From: Sulfurospirillum tamanense
GTDB lineage: Bacteria; Campylobacterota; Campylobacteria; Campylobacterales; Campylobacteraceae
Direction: 5' to 3'
Length of the DNA stretch: 64,000 nucleotides
Assembly (NCBI RefSeq): GCF_016937535.1
Contig: NZ_JAFHKK010000003.1
Coordinates: 1 to 64,000 of the forward strand
Shown: positions 17,589 through 27,508 of the stretch, piece after piece
Position numbering within the stretch: the first letter of the stretch is position 1
Layout of the letters: every line of letters begins with the position of its first letter
Translations under genes and position numbers: made by a program
Notes under the pieces: model-generated
Databases searched by the model: none
What the model was told of the DNA's origin: nothing
Seen by the model: only the letters and a program-made list of their open reading frames with translations

Positions 17589-18179
17589 ATGACACTAGAT
17601 GAAGCATTGCAAAAAGCCAAAGATACAAAACAAAGTGTTCTTGCATCTTTAGGTGGTATCACGTCAAGCTCCACAATAAAAGATTTGATTGTTGTTTCTT
17701 ATTTAGCACTTGTAAAACAACATCATGCTTCAGTTATTTTACTTATCGAAAATAATCTCCATAGCTCAGCAGTTGCACTTTCTCGTCCACTGCTTGAGGC
17801 TTGCTATAGGTGCTTGTGGGTTCAGCTTGTAGCAGACAATGATGAGTGTGAGAAAATCAAGACTCCAGATTATGATTGGAAACAAACTTGGAAATTAGCT
17901 AAAGAAGTTGATGGTGCATTATGTGGAGGAGTTTTTCATAGTATTTGTCAAAGAAATATTGGAGTCTTAAATGATTTTACCCATGGAGGGCTAGAACAAA
18001 TATCAAGACAAATCAATTATAGCACTTATATAGTAGAACCAACCTTTTCAGATGAAGAGCTGATAGTGCTGTTAGTTTCTTCAAATGCTCAATTAGCTAT
18101 GACCCTCTTGGCTTTTGCATTAAATATCAATGATAAAAAATTAATAGAATTTGCACAAAAACCACTCCTCGAAGAATAA
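17589..18179 (+). CDS. Helical protein of unknown function, possible defence or toxin-antitoxin partner
   Basis: 196 residues, mostly helical and AT-rich compared with the flanking core genes. The central LHSSAVALSRPLLEACYRCLWV resembles a motif seen in uncharacterised DUF5677/DUF6988-like proteins; I am not sure of the family. It ends three bases before the next gene, so the two are translationally close. No signal peptide or clear enzyme motif. Confidence 0.6.
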   Translation: MTLDEALQKAKDTKQSVLASLGGITSSSTIKDLIVVSYLALVKQHHASVILLIENNLHSSAVALSRPLLEACYRCLWVQLVADNDECEKIKTPDYDWKQTWKLAKEVDGALCGGVFHSICQRNIGVLNDFTHGGLEQISRQINYSTYIVEPTFSDEELIVLLVSSNAQLAMTLLAFALNINDKKLIEFAQKPLLEE

Positions 18180-18182
18180 ATA

Positions 18183-18842
18183 ATGAGCTTGCCTGAACTT
18201 ATCTCAAAACACCAAGCGCATCTTCTACATGTAACCGATGCCTACCATGGGGTTGAAGAAAAATACGCCCTTTTAGACCCGATGCTTTTTGATACAAACT
18301 TATCCCAAAAACACAACAATCGAGGGTTTGAAGTCTTACGCCAGAGCCTCTTTTTTGCCTGCGTGGTGGACATTGTCAATATCGTTTGTAAAAAAGGTGG
18401 CAATAAAACGCCAAGCATAGAAGGCATAAGTTCCATATTTTGCAATCGAGAACTTTTAAAATACTTCCATGATGCAATCGTAAATGCGGATGCTTTTGTG
18501 GGATTTTCTAAGACACAAGAAAAACAGAGTCACGGTTTTTGGGAAAATGTTACAAAAACCAAAACAAAGATAGACTGTTTGCTTCATTCGCCAAAATTAG
18601 AAGCGTTTGAAACCATACGAGACAAACGCATTGCCCATCTTGAACTTAAAAAATCTGGTGATGATTATGAGCTTTTAGATATCTCAACTCTAGGATTAAA
18701 ATGGGGTGATATCAAAAGTATGCTAGCTGAAATGCAAAGTATTATCATCAATCTAAATCAAATTATGACGGGTGCAACGATTATCACGAGAGATAAAATT
18801 AATCAAACAATGCGAGATGAGTTTTGGGAACAAAACAAATGA
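18183..18842 (+). CDS. AbiU2-like HEPN-domain protein
   Basis: 219 residues. A helical N-terminal region precedes TIRDKRIAHLELKK, which has the R-x(5)-H spacing of HEPN ribonuclease motifs and resembles AbiU2-type abortive-infection proteins. It is paired with the preceding unknown gene and lies among remnants of restriction and phage genes. A role in phage defence or as an RNase toxin is inferred from context, not shown. Confidence 0.6.
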   Translation: MSLPELISKHQAHLLHVTDAYHGVEEKYALLDPMLFDTNLSQKHNNRGFEVLRQSLFFACVVDIVNIVCKKGGNKTPSIEGISSIFCNRELLKYFHDAIVNADAFVGFSKTQEKQSHGFWENVTKTKTKIDCLLHSPKLEAFETIRDKRIAHLELKKSGDDYELLDISTLGLKWGDIKSMLAEMQSIIINLNQIMTGATIITRDKINQTMRDEFWEQNK

Positions 18843-18862
18843 AAACTGTCAACAGTATTGTC

Positions 18863-18895
18863 ATAATTATCTCAGCAAAAAGCGTAGATAATTAT
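18863..18895 (+). terminator. Inverted repeat after the HEPN-like gene
   Basis: ATAATTATCT and AGATAATTAT form a perfect 10-base stem around a 13-base loop, 20 bases after the stop codon. It is AT-rich with only a weak T-tail, so it could be a terminator or just a scar. Confidence 0.35.
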
Positions 18896-18984
18896 TGGGT
18901 ATTTTAGTATTCCAAACTGAAATACTTTTAAGCGATTTTTTGCCAATGTGTTACGCTATATGTAAAGAATACAGGGGCGTAAAA

Positions 18985-19276
18985 ATGCGCAATATTAAAC
19001 TTTTTGAAGACAAAAAAATCTGCAGTCATTATGATGAGAAAAATGAAAAGTGGTTTTTTTAGTTGTGGATGTGGTTGGTGTCTTAAGTGAGAGTGAAAAT
19101 CCTTGAAAATATTGAAGTGTTTTAAAAACAAGGCTTAAAAATGAAGGTAGTAAGTTGGCTACAAATTGTAGTCAACTGAAATTAAAAGTAACAGATGAAA
19201 AATATTATCTCACAGATGTTGCGGATGTGGAGCAACGTTTGCGCCTGATTCGATCCATCCCTCCGCCCAAACCGCC
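18985..19276 (+). pseudogene. Broken Bro-N (phage antirepressor-type) gene
   Basis: The first frame reads MRNIKLFEDKKICSHYDE to KWFF. A one-base deletion at 19060-19061 shifts to a frame reading VVDVVGVLSESENP. Two in-frame TGA codons follow (19104-19106 and 19113-19115) where Arg and Trp are expected. It then continues SKLATNCSQLKLKVTDEKYY and LTDVADVEQRLRLIRSIP before the sequence joins unrelated DNA. This is the N-terminal half of a Bro-N-domain protein, related to phage antirepressors. It is dead. Confidence 0.75.
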
Positions 19277-19333
19277 ATTTTTTCCCTACCAACAGCGCGC
19301 GCCTTGCGTTACACTTTCCCAAAAAGAGGTTTC

Positions 19334-20782
19334 ATGGTACACAAGGCACTTAACATGTACGACGTGGTCGTGGTGGGCGGGGGGATTGGTGGCACGTGCG
19401 CGGCGGCGATGCTCTCCGCTAAAGGCAAAAAGGTTTTGTTGTTGGAAAAGGAGCCTTACCTCGGGGGGTGCAGTAGCACCTTTTCACACCAAGGTTTTCG
19501 TTACAACACGGGTGCGACGACCTTTGCGGGGTTTGAAGAGGGAATGCCCGTGCATAGATTTTTTGAAAGCTTACATGTAACGCTGCCGCTTCTTCCTCTT
19601 TCGTCTGCTTATGTGCAAATCCAAAAAGGCAAAGCCCTGCCCCGTTTTGAGGATTTGGAGGCTTTTTTAGAAGCCCTAGAGCGCGTGCATCCTCATCCGC
19701 AAAATCGCGCGTTTTGGGAAGAAATCTGGCGCATTAATCGCGCTTTTTATGCCCACCAAGATTACGTGTTTTCCAAGCGTTCATGGGGAGATTTTGCGCG
19801 CTCTTTGGTGAGCTTTTTACCCATCGCGCGAGCTTTTTTTCCACTACTGTTGCGCCGAGGTGATGGGTACATTCGGGCGAAACTTCCTGGCATTTCGTCT
19901 GCTTATAAAGCCACCCTTGATGCATCCTTGCGCATCGTTACCCAAACCACCACCCATGAAGCCAGCGCCCTTTCGACTGCCCTAGCCCTTGGGTACCCTT
20001 TTTTACACAATGCTTACGTGCAAGGAGGCATGGGTGCGTTGTTTGATGCGTTGGAACCTTGCATTACACACGTGCGCAAGAAAACCCCCGTATCGCGCAT
20101 ATTTGCTCGTTCTTATGGCTTTGAAATTCACGCGCGCCACGAGGTATTTCACGCGCGCACTCTCGTGCTCAACACCCCCGTGTTTGAAAGCGCTAGGTTT
20201 TTTGAATCAGGGGCTATACACGCTTACTTTTCACGCTTCAAGTCTCTAGACAACGACCAAAGCGCCTTCATGGTTTATGCTACCTTTCGCACTGATGCGC
20301 CCTTAGAGCACCATTATCAGATTCTTTTAGATAGGCCTCTTCCTCAAACCACTTCTGACGCGCTTTTTGCCTCTTTTTCTGATGCAAATGACCACGATTT
20401 AGCGCCTCAAAGGCATCGTTCCATGACCCTTTCGGTGCACACTAAAAGCAGTTGGTGGAGAGGATTGCCACCTGCACTTTATAAAGCGCAAAAATCCGCC
20501 CTTGTTTCACAGATTCTTGACCAAGTCTGTGCTACACTAGGGCTTGAAAAATCCTGCGTCGTACACCATTTTGGCGCCACGCCAAAAACCTTTGCCCGCT
20601 ACCTTGGGCGCGCGCAACTTGGAGGAATCCCCATGTCCTACACTCGCCCATTTTTTACTAATCCTGCCAACGACACCCCCTTTCGCGGGCTTTACATGGT
20701 AGGCGACACTACCTTTGCCGCCCAAGGATGGCCTGGCGTCATCGCAGGAGTCAATAACCTCCAAAAGCTCCTTGATGCTTGA
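19334..20782 (+). CDS. FAD-dependent phytoene desaturase/retinol saturase-like oxidoreductase
   Basis: 482 residues. The N-terminal dinucleotide fold is clear (VVVVGGGIGGTCAAAMLS, LLEKEPYLGGCSSTF), as is the C-terminal flavin motif GLYMVGDTTFAAQGWPGV. This is the CrtI/CrtD/RetSat superfamily. Start chosen at the ATG after AAAGAGG. The substrate is unknown and no other carotenoid gene is near. The end overlaps the following kinase gene by eight bases. One TTACATGTAA copy at 19571-19580. Confidence 0.8.
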   Translation: MVHKALNMYDVVVVGGGIGGTCAAAMLSAKGKKVLLLEKEPYLGGCSSTFSHQGFRYNTGATTFAGFEEGMPVHRFFESLHVTLPLLPLSSAYVQIQKGKALPRFEDLEAFLEALERVHPHPQNRAFWEEIWRINRAFYAHQDYVFSKRSWGDFARSLVSFLPIARAFFPLLLRRGDGYIRAKLPGISSAYKATLDASLRIVTQTTTHEASALSTALALGYPFLHNAYVQGGMGALFDALEPCITHVRKKTPVSRIFARSYGFEIHARHEVFHARTLVLNTPVFESARFFESGAIHAYFSRFKSLDNDQSAFMVYATFRTDAPLEHHYQILLDRPLPQTTSDALFASFSDANDHDLAPQRHRSMTLSVHTKSSWWRGLPPALYKAQKSALVSQILDQVCATLGLEKSCVVHHFGATPKTFARYLGRAQLGGIPMSYTRPFFTNPANDTPFRGLYMVGDTTFAAQGWPGVIAGVNNLQKLLDA

Positions 20783-21776
20783 ACTGAATATCCGCTTCAA
20801 AGACTGGCTTGGAGTGCTAGGACTTGGGATCTTTTTTTCAGGACTTTTGGCAGGGTTTTTGTACCTTTTGCTTGAACTCCCTCTTGTGCATGGTCTTGGG
20901 TTCGGGGCGCTACTTGGCGGGTGGATTGGCCTTGCTTCGTGGGGGCTTTTTAGTGTAACAAACCGCCTCATCATGCCCAAAATTTCCCCCACTTGGTGGG
21001 TGCCCACAAGTGCGTTCATCGCGTTTTTGGCCGGATTTTTGGGTACCTTTCTTGCGTTGCGATTTCCTTTTGGGCTGGTACTGCCTGCCAATGTGCCCCA
21101 CCTAGAGAGTGCTTTTATCTTAGGCATACTAACGTACCTCTTGGGTGCTTTACTGTACCATCTCGTGCGCTTGCGCAACATCAACACGCACCTAGACACC
21201 CTCTTGCTCCAAAGCCGCCTCAAATCCTTAGAAACCCAACTCAATCCCCATTTTTTGTTCAACGCCCTTAACTCTTTGGCCGAACTTTACCACGTCAACC
21301 CCGAAAAAGCCGAAGCCATGGTCTTAAAACTCTCCACCTTTTTGCGCAACACCATGCAAGAAAGCGCCCTGTTGAGTCTCTCTCAGGAGTTGGAAAACAC
21401 GCGGGCGTATGTGGAAATCGAAGCGGTGCGCTTTGAGGGGAAAATCACCCTAGCCGAGGACATTGCACAAGCGTTTGGTGCGCACCTTGTGCCCAAATTT
21501 TCCATTCAACTTTTAGTGGAAAACGCCATCAAACACGGCTTCAAAGGCACCCCTTTTGAGATTCGCATCACCGCTTCGCGCCACCAAAAAGCCTTACATG
21601 TAAAGGTAGAAAACACCGGCCCCATTCCCCAAAACCCAAGCTATGGCATCGGTCTTTCCAATCTTAGCGAACGCTTAGAATTCCTTTGCCACGGACATTT
21701 GATACATTCATCCTCTCAGATGGCTAGCTTTACCCTTATTTTAGGAGAACCTCATGCACATTTTAATCGTCGATGA
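20775..21776 (+). CDS. LytS/YehU-type membrane histidine kinase
   Basis: 333 residues. Four hydrophobic segments lie within about residues 8-135. The His_kinase domain follows, with LETQLNPHFLFNALNSLAEL carrying the phosphoacceptor histidine, then a C-terminal ATPase with VENAIKHGF and GIGLSNLSERL. It overlaps the downstream LytTR regulator by 23 bases, giving a standard LytS/LytT pair. Holds one TTACATGTAA (21594-21603, LHVK). Confidence 0.87.
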   Translation: MLELNIRFKDWLGVLGLGIFFSGLLAGFLYLLLELPLVHGLGFGALLGGWIGLASWGLFSVTNRLIMPKISPTWWVPTSAFIAFLAGFLGTFLALRFPFGLVLPANVPHLESAFILGILTYLLGALLYHLVRLRNINTHLDTLLLQSRLKSLETQLNPHFLFNALNSLAELYHVNPEKAEAMVLKLSTFLRNTMQESALLSLSQELENTRAYVEIEAVRFEGKITLAEDIAQAFGAHLVPKFSIQLLVENAIKHGFKGTPFEIRITASRHQKALHVKVENTGPIPQNPSYGIGLSNLSERLEFLCHGHLIHSSSQMASFTLILGEPHAHFNRR

Positions 21777-22434
21777 CGAACCTTTAGCCCTCTCGCGCCT
21801 TGCCCGTTTACTTGGCCAACTGGGCCACCAAAACATCCTCCAAGCAACCAGCGGCGCCCAGGCACTTGAACTACTCCAAACCCAGCCCGTCTCTTTACTC
21901 ATCACCGACATCGCCATGCCCGACCTCTCAGGGATTGCCCTAGCCTACCAAGTGCGACTGCGTGCGCCCATGCTTCCCATCATCTTTCAAACGGCCTACG
22001 AAAAACACGCCCTTGAGGCCTTTGACATCGGGGCGGTGGATTACCTGCTTAAGCCCTACACCGCCGAACAACTTCACCGCGCCCTTTCGCGCGCCAAGCC
22101 CGAAGCCTTACGCTTACTGACAAAAAACGGGGAACTATTTTTCTTGCTAAAGCCCGAAGAGATTTTTTACATCAAGGCAGATTTGGCCGAAGTCATGGTG
22201 CGCGCACGCGAGGGGTTTTCCTACTACGCGGCCAAAATCTCCCACATGGAAACACTCTTAGAAACCCACGATTTTGTGCGCATTCACCGTTCTTATCTTC
22301 TCAATCTTGCCCATGTTTCGCACTTTGAGAGCTTAGACCAAAGCCGATTGGCCTTTTTCTTCAAGGGTATCGATGAGAGTATCGAAAGCAGCAAAGAAGG
22401 CGCCAAGCTCTTTCGCGAACGGTTTAAAAAATAA
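21754..22434 (+). CDS. LytTR-family response regulator
   Basis: 226 residues. Receiver domain with ILIVDDEPLA, TDIAMPDLSG (phosphoacceptor D) and YLLKPY. The C-terminal LytTR DNA-binding domain (about 125-220) has EEIFYIKADLAEVMV and FVRIHRSYLLNLAHVSHFES. Partner of the upstream LytS-like kinase. Preceded by TTAGGAG. Confidence 0.9.
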   Translation: MHILIVDDEPLALSRLARLLGQLGHQNILQATSGAQALELLQTQPVSLLITDIAMPDLSGIALAYQVRLRAPMLPIIFQTAYEKHALEAFDIGAVDYLLKPYTAEQLHRALSRAKPEALRLLTKNGELFFLLKPEEIFYIKADLAEVMVRAREGFSYYAAKISHMETLLETHDFVRIHRSYLLNLAHVSHFESLDQSRLAFFFKGIDESIESSKEGAKLFRERFKK

Positions 22435-22480
22435 GCCCAACCTTACCCTTTCCCAAGGAATCCCATGGTATCATGCGCGC

Positions 22481-24187
22481 ATGCTAACCCGTTTTTTAAG
22501 CGCGTTGTGCCTTGTTGGCACCTTGCACGCCACTCCCATTACCACGTTACATGTAACAGGCGACATTGACCCGCTTTTTGGGCCTTTCACCAAAGACACC
22601 TTACTTAAAGTGTGCAACATTACTTTTCCTCCTGTGTATAAGTTTTGGCAAAGTGCGCCTGTTTTTTCTCCTGAGCAAATTTCCCAGTGTGCCCAAACCC
22701 TTACGCAATACGCCCACAGCTACGGGTTTTACAATACGGAAGTGACACATGCCATCAACGAGGACTCCGCCTCCTTACATGTAAAGAAAAATGTCCCTAT
22801 TCGCGTGGCCTCCTTGGAAGCTGACGAAGCACTACGCCCTTTTATCGATTTTGCCCAAGGTGACGTTTTTACCGCCCTCGCCTTTTCCGCGGCCAAGCGG
22901 GACATCAAAGACCATTTTGCTGCCTTAGGCTACCCCAAAGCTGAGCTTGACACCAAAGCATACGTGGATTTGGATGCGTACAAGGTCGATGTGCATTTTC
23001 GCGTCACCCCAAGAGACCTGCACACTTTTGGCCCCATCACCCTTTCCAACAACGCAAAGGTAGACGAAGCCCTTATTTATAACGCCATACACTTCAAAGA
23101 AGGTGAGCGCTACGACGCACGCTTGCTTGAAAAAACCTACGAAGAATTGTACGGGTTTGGCGTCTACAGCTACATCGCCCTCAACCAAGACTTCGACCAA
23201 TCCAACGCCACTGTGCCCGTTGAAGTTACCCTCCTTCAGGGTGATCACCGTGAAATCCAGTACGGCTTTGGCTACGACACGGACACGGGTGGGCGCGTCG
23301 TAGCCCTCTATAAAAATGACAATTTCTACGGCAACTTGAAAAAATTTTCCCTTGGCGGCACGCTTAATGAAAAAGGAGTGAGCGTGTACAACTCCCTCTT
23401 TCTCCCACGCCTTTTTCTGAATGATACCCTGCTCAAAGGCGTCACCCTAACCAACGACATCACCTTTGAAAACACCGACTACGACAGTTACAAACAACGA
23501 AAATTTGATGAAAAAATCACCTTTTCCAAAGAGTTCTGGGGGCTCAAACATGGCGTGGGGGCTTCGAGTGAAATCAGTCGCATCACCTCCAAACTGCCCG
23601 AATACGAAAGCGGTAACTACTGGATTAACGCCGTGTTTTACCAAGTAGAGCTTGACAGGCGCGACAACGCCCTAAACCCCAAAAATGGCTACTACCTCTC
23701 TTTTACCCTCGAAAACGGCACCAAACTCTTAGCCAGCGAAGAAGAATACGTCAAAACCCTCACCGAATTTCGCGCCATGAAAACCTTCGACCGCCTCACG
23801 TTTTCCTTTAAAACCAAAGTGGGCACCCTCGACCAAGACCTTCCTATCTTCAAGCGCTTTTTTGCAGGGGGAGATTACAGCAACCGAGGCTATCAGTACC
23901 AAAAAGTAGGCAAAAAAGACCATGAAGACAACCCTTACGGAGGGCTTACCCTCATCGACAACAGCCTCGAACTCGAATACGCCTTTACAAAAACATTGGG
24001 CATCACCACCTTTTTGGACTCCACCATGTTACGCGAAAAACCCAACGATTTTGCCAATGATTTTTACCATTCGGTGGGCGCAGGGGTGCGCTACTACACA
24101 CCCATCGGGCCGTTGCGCCTTGACATTGGCACGCCGTTGAAAGAAGGGGGTGTTGTGTTTCACCTTGGGATAGGACAAGTCTTTTGA
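22481..24187 (+). CDS. tamA: Omp85-family outer-membrane translocation protein TamA
   Basis: 568 residues from the ATG at 22481, with a signal peptide (MLTRFLSALCLVGTLHA). POTRA-type repeats occupy about residues 20-240, then a beta-barrel (about 270-568) with the Omp85 signature FKRFFAGGDYSNRGYQYQ and a C-terminal HLGIGQVF ending in phenylalanine. Its stop overlaps the start of the TamB gene, so this is the two-component system that aids outer-membrane protein insertion or phospholipid transport. Two TTACATGTAA copies (22547 and 22775). Confidence 0.88.
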   Translation: MLTRFLSALCLVGTLHATPITTLHVTGDIDPLFGPFTKDTLLKVCNITFPPVYKFWQSAPVFSPEQISQCAQTLTQYAHSYGFYNTEVTHAINEDSASLHVKKNVPIRVASLEADEALRPFIDFAQGDVFTALAFSAAKRDIKDHFAALGYPKAELDTKAYVDLDAYKVDVHFRVTPRDLHTFGPITLSNNAKVDEALIYNAIHFKEGERYDARLLEKTYEELYGFGVYSYIALNQDFDQSNATVPVEVTLLQGDHREIQYGFGYDTDTGGRVVALYKNDNFYGNLKKFSLGGTLNEKGVSVYNSLFLPRLFLNDTLLKGVTLTNDITFENTDYDSYKQRKFDEKITFSKEFWGLKHGVGASSEISRITSKLPEYESGNYWINAVFYQVELDRRDNALNPKNGYYLSFTLENGTKLLASEEEYVKTLTEFRAMKTFDRLTFSFKTKVGTLDQDLPIFKRFFAGGDYSNRGYQYQKVGKKDHEDNPYGGLTLIDNSLELEYAFTKTLGITTFLDSTMLREKPNDFANDFYHSVGAGVRYYTPIGPLRLDIGTPLKEGGVVFHLGIGQVF

Positions 24188-27100
24188 AACGCCTCGCACG
24201 TCTTTTGGGCCTACTTAGTGGCCTTTTTATTTTTTTTGGTCTGACTTTTTGGTGGGCGCTCACCTCCCCTTTTGCCGCACGCTTTATCCTAGAAAAACTC
24301 GCCCACGCCAACGAGGCTTCTTATAAAAAAGTCGAAGGCACCTTGTGGGATGGCATTCGCCTTGAAGGGCTTTCTCACCCTTTTGGAAGCATCGACACCC
24401 TTCATCTCTCCCTTGACTTGCCTGCACTTTTGTGGGGCGAGCTTCGCATTGGAACCCTAGAACTCTCAGGCGTTTCTTTGGAAAATGAGTTGAGCGAATC
24501 GCTCTTTTCAAACGAGCAAACACAAGCAGGATGGTTTCCGTTTCATACGGTCTTTATTACCACATTGCGGGTGCGCCTAAATGCACTTGCCTACCAAGAC
24601 TACCGCATTTCCTACCTCAACTTACAAGGCAAGGGCCTAGCGTATCAGCCAAACGAAGCTCCAAAAGGAACACTCTCTTTAACCGTTGGCGCTTCAGTGG
24701 GCGAACTGCACGCGTTTGCGACGCTGGATGAGTACGTCGAGGCAAAAGGAACTTTTTTGCCCACGGCATTGCCTTATGATTTTTCCCTCGCGCCCAAAGA
24801 TGCCCTCACCTTTAGCGCCCAAGGTACGGCGCAAAACGTGGAATTTACCCTCGAAACCCAAAGTGTGGATTACCGTGGGTTTTCCGAGCCTGTTTCTTTT
24901 TTGACCCCCTCATTTCAAGGAACTTACAACCTCCTCACCCATGCGCTAAAGGCAACCCTTGCTTCCCAAGTACGCTTTGGCTCTTTAGAGATTGGCGCGC
25001 GCGCTTTGGTGGAGATGCAAGGATGGAATGCTCCCACTTTTAGCCTTGAAGCGTCCGCGCAAACCAATGAAAAAACCGTGGAAGAGCTCCGCGCGTTAGT
25101 CCCTTCTTTTCCTTCGTTTTTAGAAACATTGTCAGTTCAAGGAGAGGCGCGCCTAAACGCTAATGGCACCCAAGAAGCCGTGCACTATGAGGCTTTTTTG
25201 ACCCAAGCACGTGTCCTTGAGGCAACACTAAGCGAGACCTTTGTCATCGGCACGTTAACAAACACAACCCTCGCAGGAACGGTTGCCACGCAGCTTGACA
25301 CCCTAGAAAGTAGCACCAAACTCGAAGGTGCGTTTAGTGCACCTCTTAACAACCTTGAAGCCTTGACCTTTGAAGCCAAAGGCGACACATTGCTTTCCTT
25401 CTCGCCCACGTTGCAAGGCGTCTTACATACCACTGCCAAAGGTTCCCTAGAAGCGGTTACCTTTCACACGAATGTTGCGCCAACCTCCCTTTCTTTTGGC
25501 GAACAGCGCGCCCAACTCAACACCCTCGACATCCAAGGAAAAGCCACCTCCAAAGAGACGGTTTTTGACCTCAAAGGGACAGCGTTGTATCAAAAGCGCG
25601 CCCTTGGCATGGAAACAAAAAATGCAATACTTTCTTACGGCACCTCGCGCGTCACCCTTGATTTTGCGCCCCTTGTCACCATAGAAGGGGTTGAACTTGA
25701 GGAAATTATGGAAAATGCCCATGTTCTTTTGTGGCGTACGCCAAAGGAAGTACATGGCATCTTTAACTCTTCATTATTAGAAGCCTCTCTCTCCCAAAAA
25801 ACCGACCAACCCATCAAAGGTGCTTTACATGTAAAGCCTTTTGACCCAGCGCGTTTAGCGGAGCTTCCCTCCCCCCTCGCCATTGGCACAGCTGAGGGGA
25901 AAGCCACTTTTATCTACAACAACATCTTACGTGCCAATGGGGCTTTTACCCTTGATGGCGTCACTTTTGAGGGGGATTTTATTGGCAGTGCCGAGAGTTT
26001 TAAGGCAACCCTTTCTCATGAAACCTTTGCCCTTGTACTTTCACGCCAAAAAGCCACGGCCCGCGCCACCCTTGATGTGCCTTCTCTTGCTCTTTTTAGC
26101 CAAAGCTTACTGCCTTTTACGACCCTTTCACCCCAACGCCTTGAAGGCGCGTTTAACGCTTCAGTTTCTCACGACGGCACGCAAACGCGCTTAAAGATCA
26201 CTTCGCCGCACCTTGCACTAGAAGGGTATGGGGTTGACGCCATCACCCTAGCAGGAATGTTTCAAAAAGAAAACTTACGCATCAACCAGTTTGATTTTAC
26301 CCTCGGGGAAGCTTTTGGAGGACCTCATACCTACAGCCTCACCAAAGCAGGATATATTGACCTTGCGACGCGCCAAGGAAGCCTTGAGTTTGAAGGCCTT
26401 TCGCTAAACGCAAGTTTTTTGCCTCAGTGGTTCCTAGACCTTCACGTCAACGATTTTTTGCTCGCCCATCCTGATTTTGGCGCAGGGCGTGTTACGGGAG
26501 ATTTACATGTAAGCGCCCAAGAAGAGGTGCTTCGCTTTGAGGGAGAATTGCACGCGAGGGAGGTGCTTGTGCACTACAAAGCCCCCGCCCTTAGCATCCA
26601 CACTGACCAAGACATTGTCATCCTTACCAAAAATGGCGAGAGTGCCAAAGAGGATTATTTCACAGCACAAGTTGCCCTTGAAGTTGCCCTTTTTGTTGAT
26701 GGCCTCACCTACGCCCACAACGGTGTCAACCTCAACAGCGACGGGGTGTTTTACTTTAAAAAGGATGCCAAAGCGCCTTTAGAGCTTTATGGTTCACTGC
26801 ACGACATTGCAGGAACATACACCGAGCTTGGCAAAACCTACACGCTGGAGCGCTCCAACCTTTATTTTCGAGGTCTTAGCCCTCTCGACCCCGTACTTGA
26901 CATCCACGCGCGCTACGCCCACAACGAGGTGGACATCAGTATCCGCATCAGCGGTACCCAAAGCAACCCGCGCATCTACCTTAGTTCCAACCCCATCATG
27001 CCCCAACAAGACATCCTCTCTTTGCTCATCTTTGGCACCCGTTTGGGAGGCGAGGGGTCTTCTTTGGATAAAGAGCACCGCGCTAGCCAAGTGTCCCTGT

Positions 27101-27360
27101 TTTTGGTCAACGAACTCTCCAAAGATTACGCCAAAGAGTTGGGGTTGGATGTGTTGTATTTTGAATACGACCCCAGTAACGAATACATCGAAACCATCAT
27201 CGGAAGAAACCTGACAGACAACACCGTCGTGCTCATTAAAAACAAATTTGAAGGGGGCGAAGCCGTACTTCAACGCCAACTCACCGACAAATGGAACGCC
27301 GAGCTGGGCGCGAGAGAAAACGCAGGAAGCCTTGATTTTGTGTATAAAAAGCGGTATTAG
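24184..27360 (+). CDS. tamB: Translocation and assembly module inner-membrane protein TamB
   Basis: 1058 residues from a TTG overlapping the tamA stop. An N-terminal membrane anchor (RLLGLLSGLFIFFGLTFWWA) is followed by a very long beta-repeat region spanning the periplasm, ending in the DUF490/TamB domain (about 780-1058): IRISGTQSNPRIYLSSNP, DILSLLIFGTRLGG, and a C-terminal phenylalanine/tyrosine-rich tail. It bridges TamA to the inner membrane. Two TTACATGTAA copies (25825 and 26503) are read as LHV. Confidence 0.88.
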   Translation: MKRLARLLGLLSGLFIFFGLTFWWALTSPFAARFILEKLAHANEASYKKVEGTLWDGIRLEGLSHPFGSIDTLHLSLDLPALLWGELRIGTLELSGVSLENELSESLFSNEQTQAGWFPFHTVFITTLRVRLNALAYQDYRISYLNLQGKGLAYQPNEAPKGTLSLTVGASVGELHAFATLDEYVEAKGTFLPTALPYDFSLAPKDALTFSAQGTAQNVEFTLETQSVDYRGFSEPVSFLTPSFQGTYNLLTHALKATLASQVRFGSLEIGARALVEMQGWNAPTFSLEASAQTNEKTVEELRALVPSFPSFLETLSVQGEARLNANGTQEAVHYEAFLTQARVLEATLSETFVIGTLTNTTLAGTVATQLDTLESSTKLEGAFSAPLNNLEALTFEAKGDTLLSFSPTLQGVLHTTAKGSLEAVTFHTNVAPTSLSFGEQRAQLNTLDIQGKATSKETVFDLKGTALYQKRALGMETKNAILSYGTSRVTLDFAPLVTIEGVELEEIMENAHVLLWRTPKEVHGIFNSSLLEASLSQKTDQPIKGALHVKPFDPARLAELPSPLAIGTAEGKATFIYNNILRANGAFTLDGVTFEGDFIGSAESFKATLSHETFALVLSRQKATARATLDVPSLALFSQSLLPFTTLSPQRLEGAFNASVSHDGTQTRLKITSPHLALEGYGVDAITLAGMFQKENLRINQFDFTLGEAFGGPHTYSLTKAGYIDLATRQGSLEFEGLSLNASFLPQWFLDLHVNDFLLAHPDFGAGRVTGDLHVSAQEEVLRFEGELHAREVLVHYKAPALSIHTDQDIVILTKNGESAKEDYFTAQVALEVALFVDGLTYAHNGVNLNSDGVFYFKKDAKAPLELYGSLHDIAGTYTELGKTYTLERSNLYFRGLSPLDPVLDIHARYAHNEVDISIRISGTQSNPRIYLSSNPIMPQQDILSLLIFGTRLGGEGSSLDKEHRASQVSLFLVNELSKDYAKELGLDVLYFEYDPSNEYIETIIGRNLTDNTVVLIKNKFEGGEAVLQRQLTDKWNAELGARENAGSLDFVYKKRY

Positions 27361-27454
27361 GGAATTTTGCTTGCAGGGGTGATGTGCCTTACATGTAAAG
27401 CATTTAAAAGCACAGTCCCCGCCAAAAAGCACTTCTGGCGAATCTAGCTACATG

Positions 27455-27483
27455 TTGACAACCCTGTAAATAAACAATATACT
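27455..27483 (+). promoter_or_regulatory. Consensus promoter for mazEF
   Basis: TTGACA (27455-27460) and TATACT (27478-27483) are separated by 17 bases. The repeated ATATAC either side of TTCGG over the -10 is a plausible autoregulatory MazE site. Confidence 0.65.
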
Positions 27484-27508
27484 TCGGATATACAAAAAAG
27501 GAGGGCTC

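Noticed and set aside
19104-19115. In-frame TGA codons in the Bro-N remnant as selenocysteine
   Set aside because: They stand where Arg and Trp are expected, follow a one-base frameshift, and lie in a truncated gene, so decay explains them.
20537-21262. 241-codon minus-strand frame opposite the oxidoreductase and LytS genes
   Set aside because: Composition is a mirror of the sense genes, and it crosses two confirmed coding regions.
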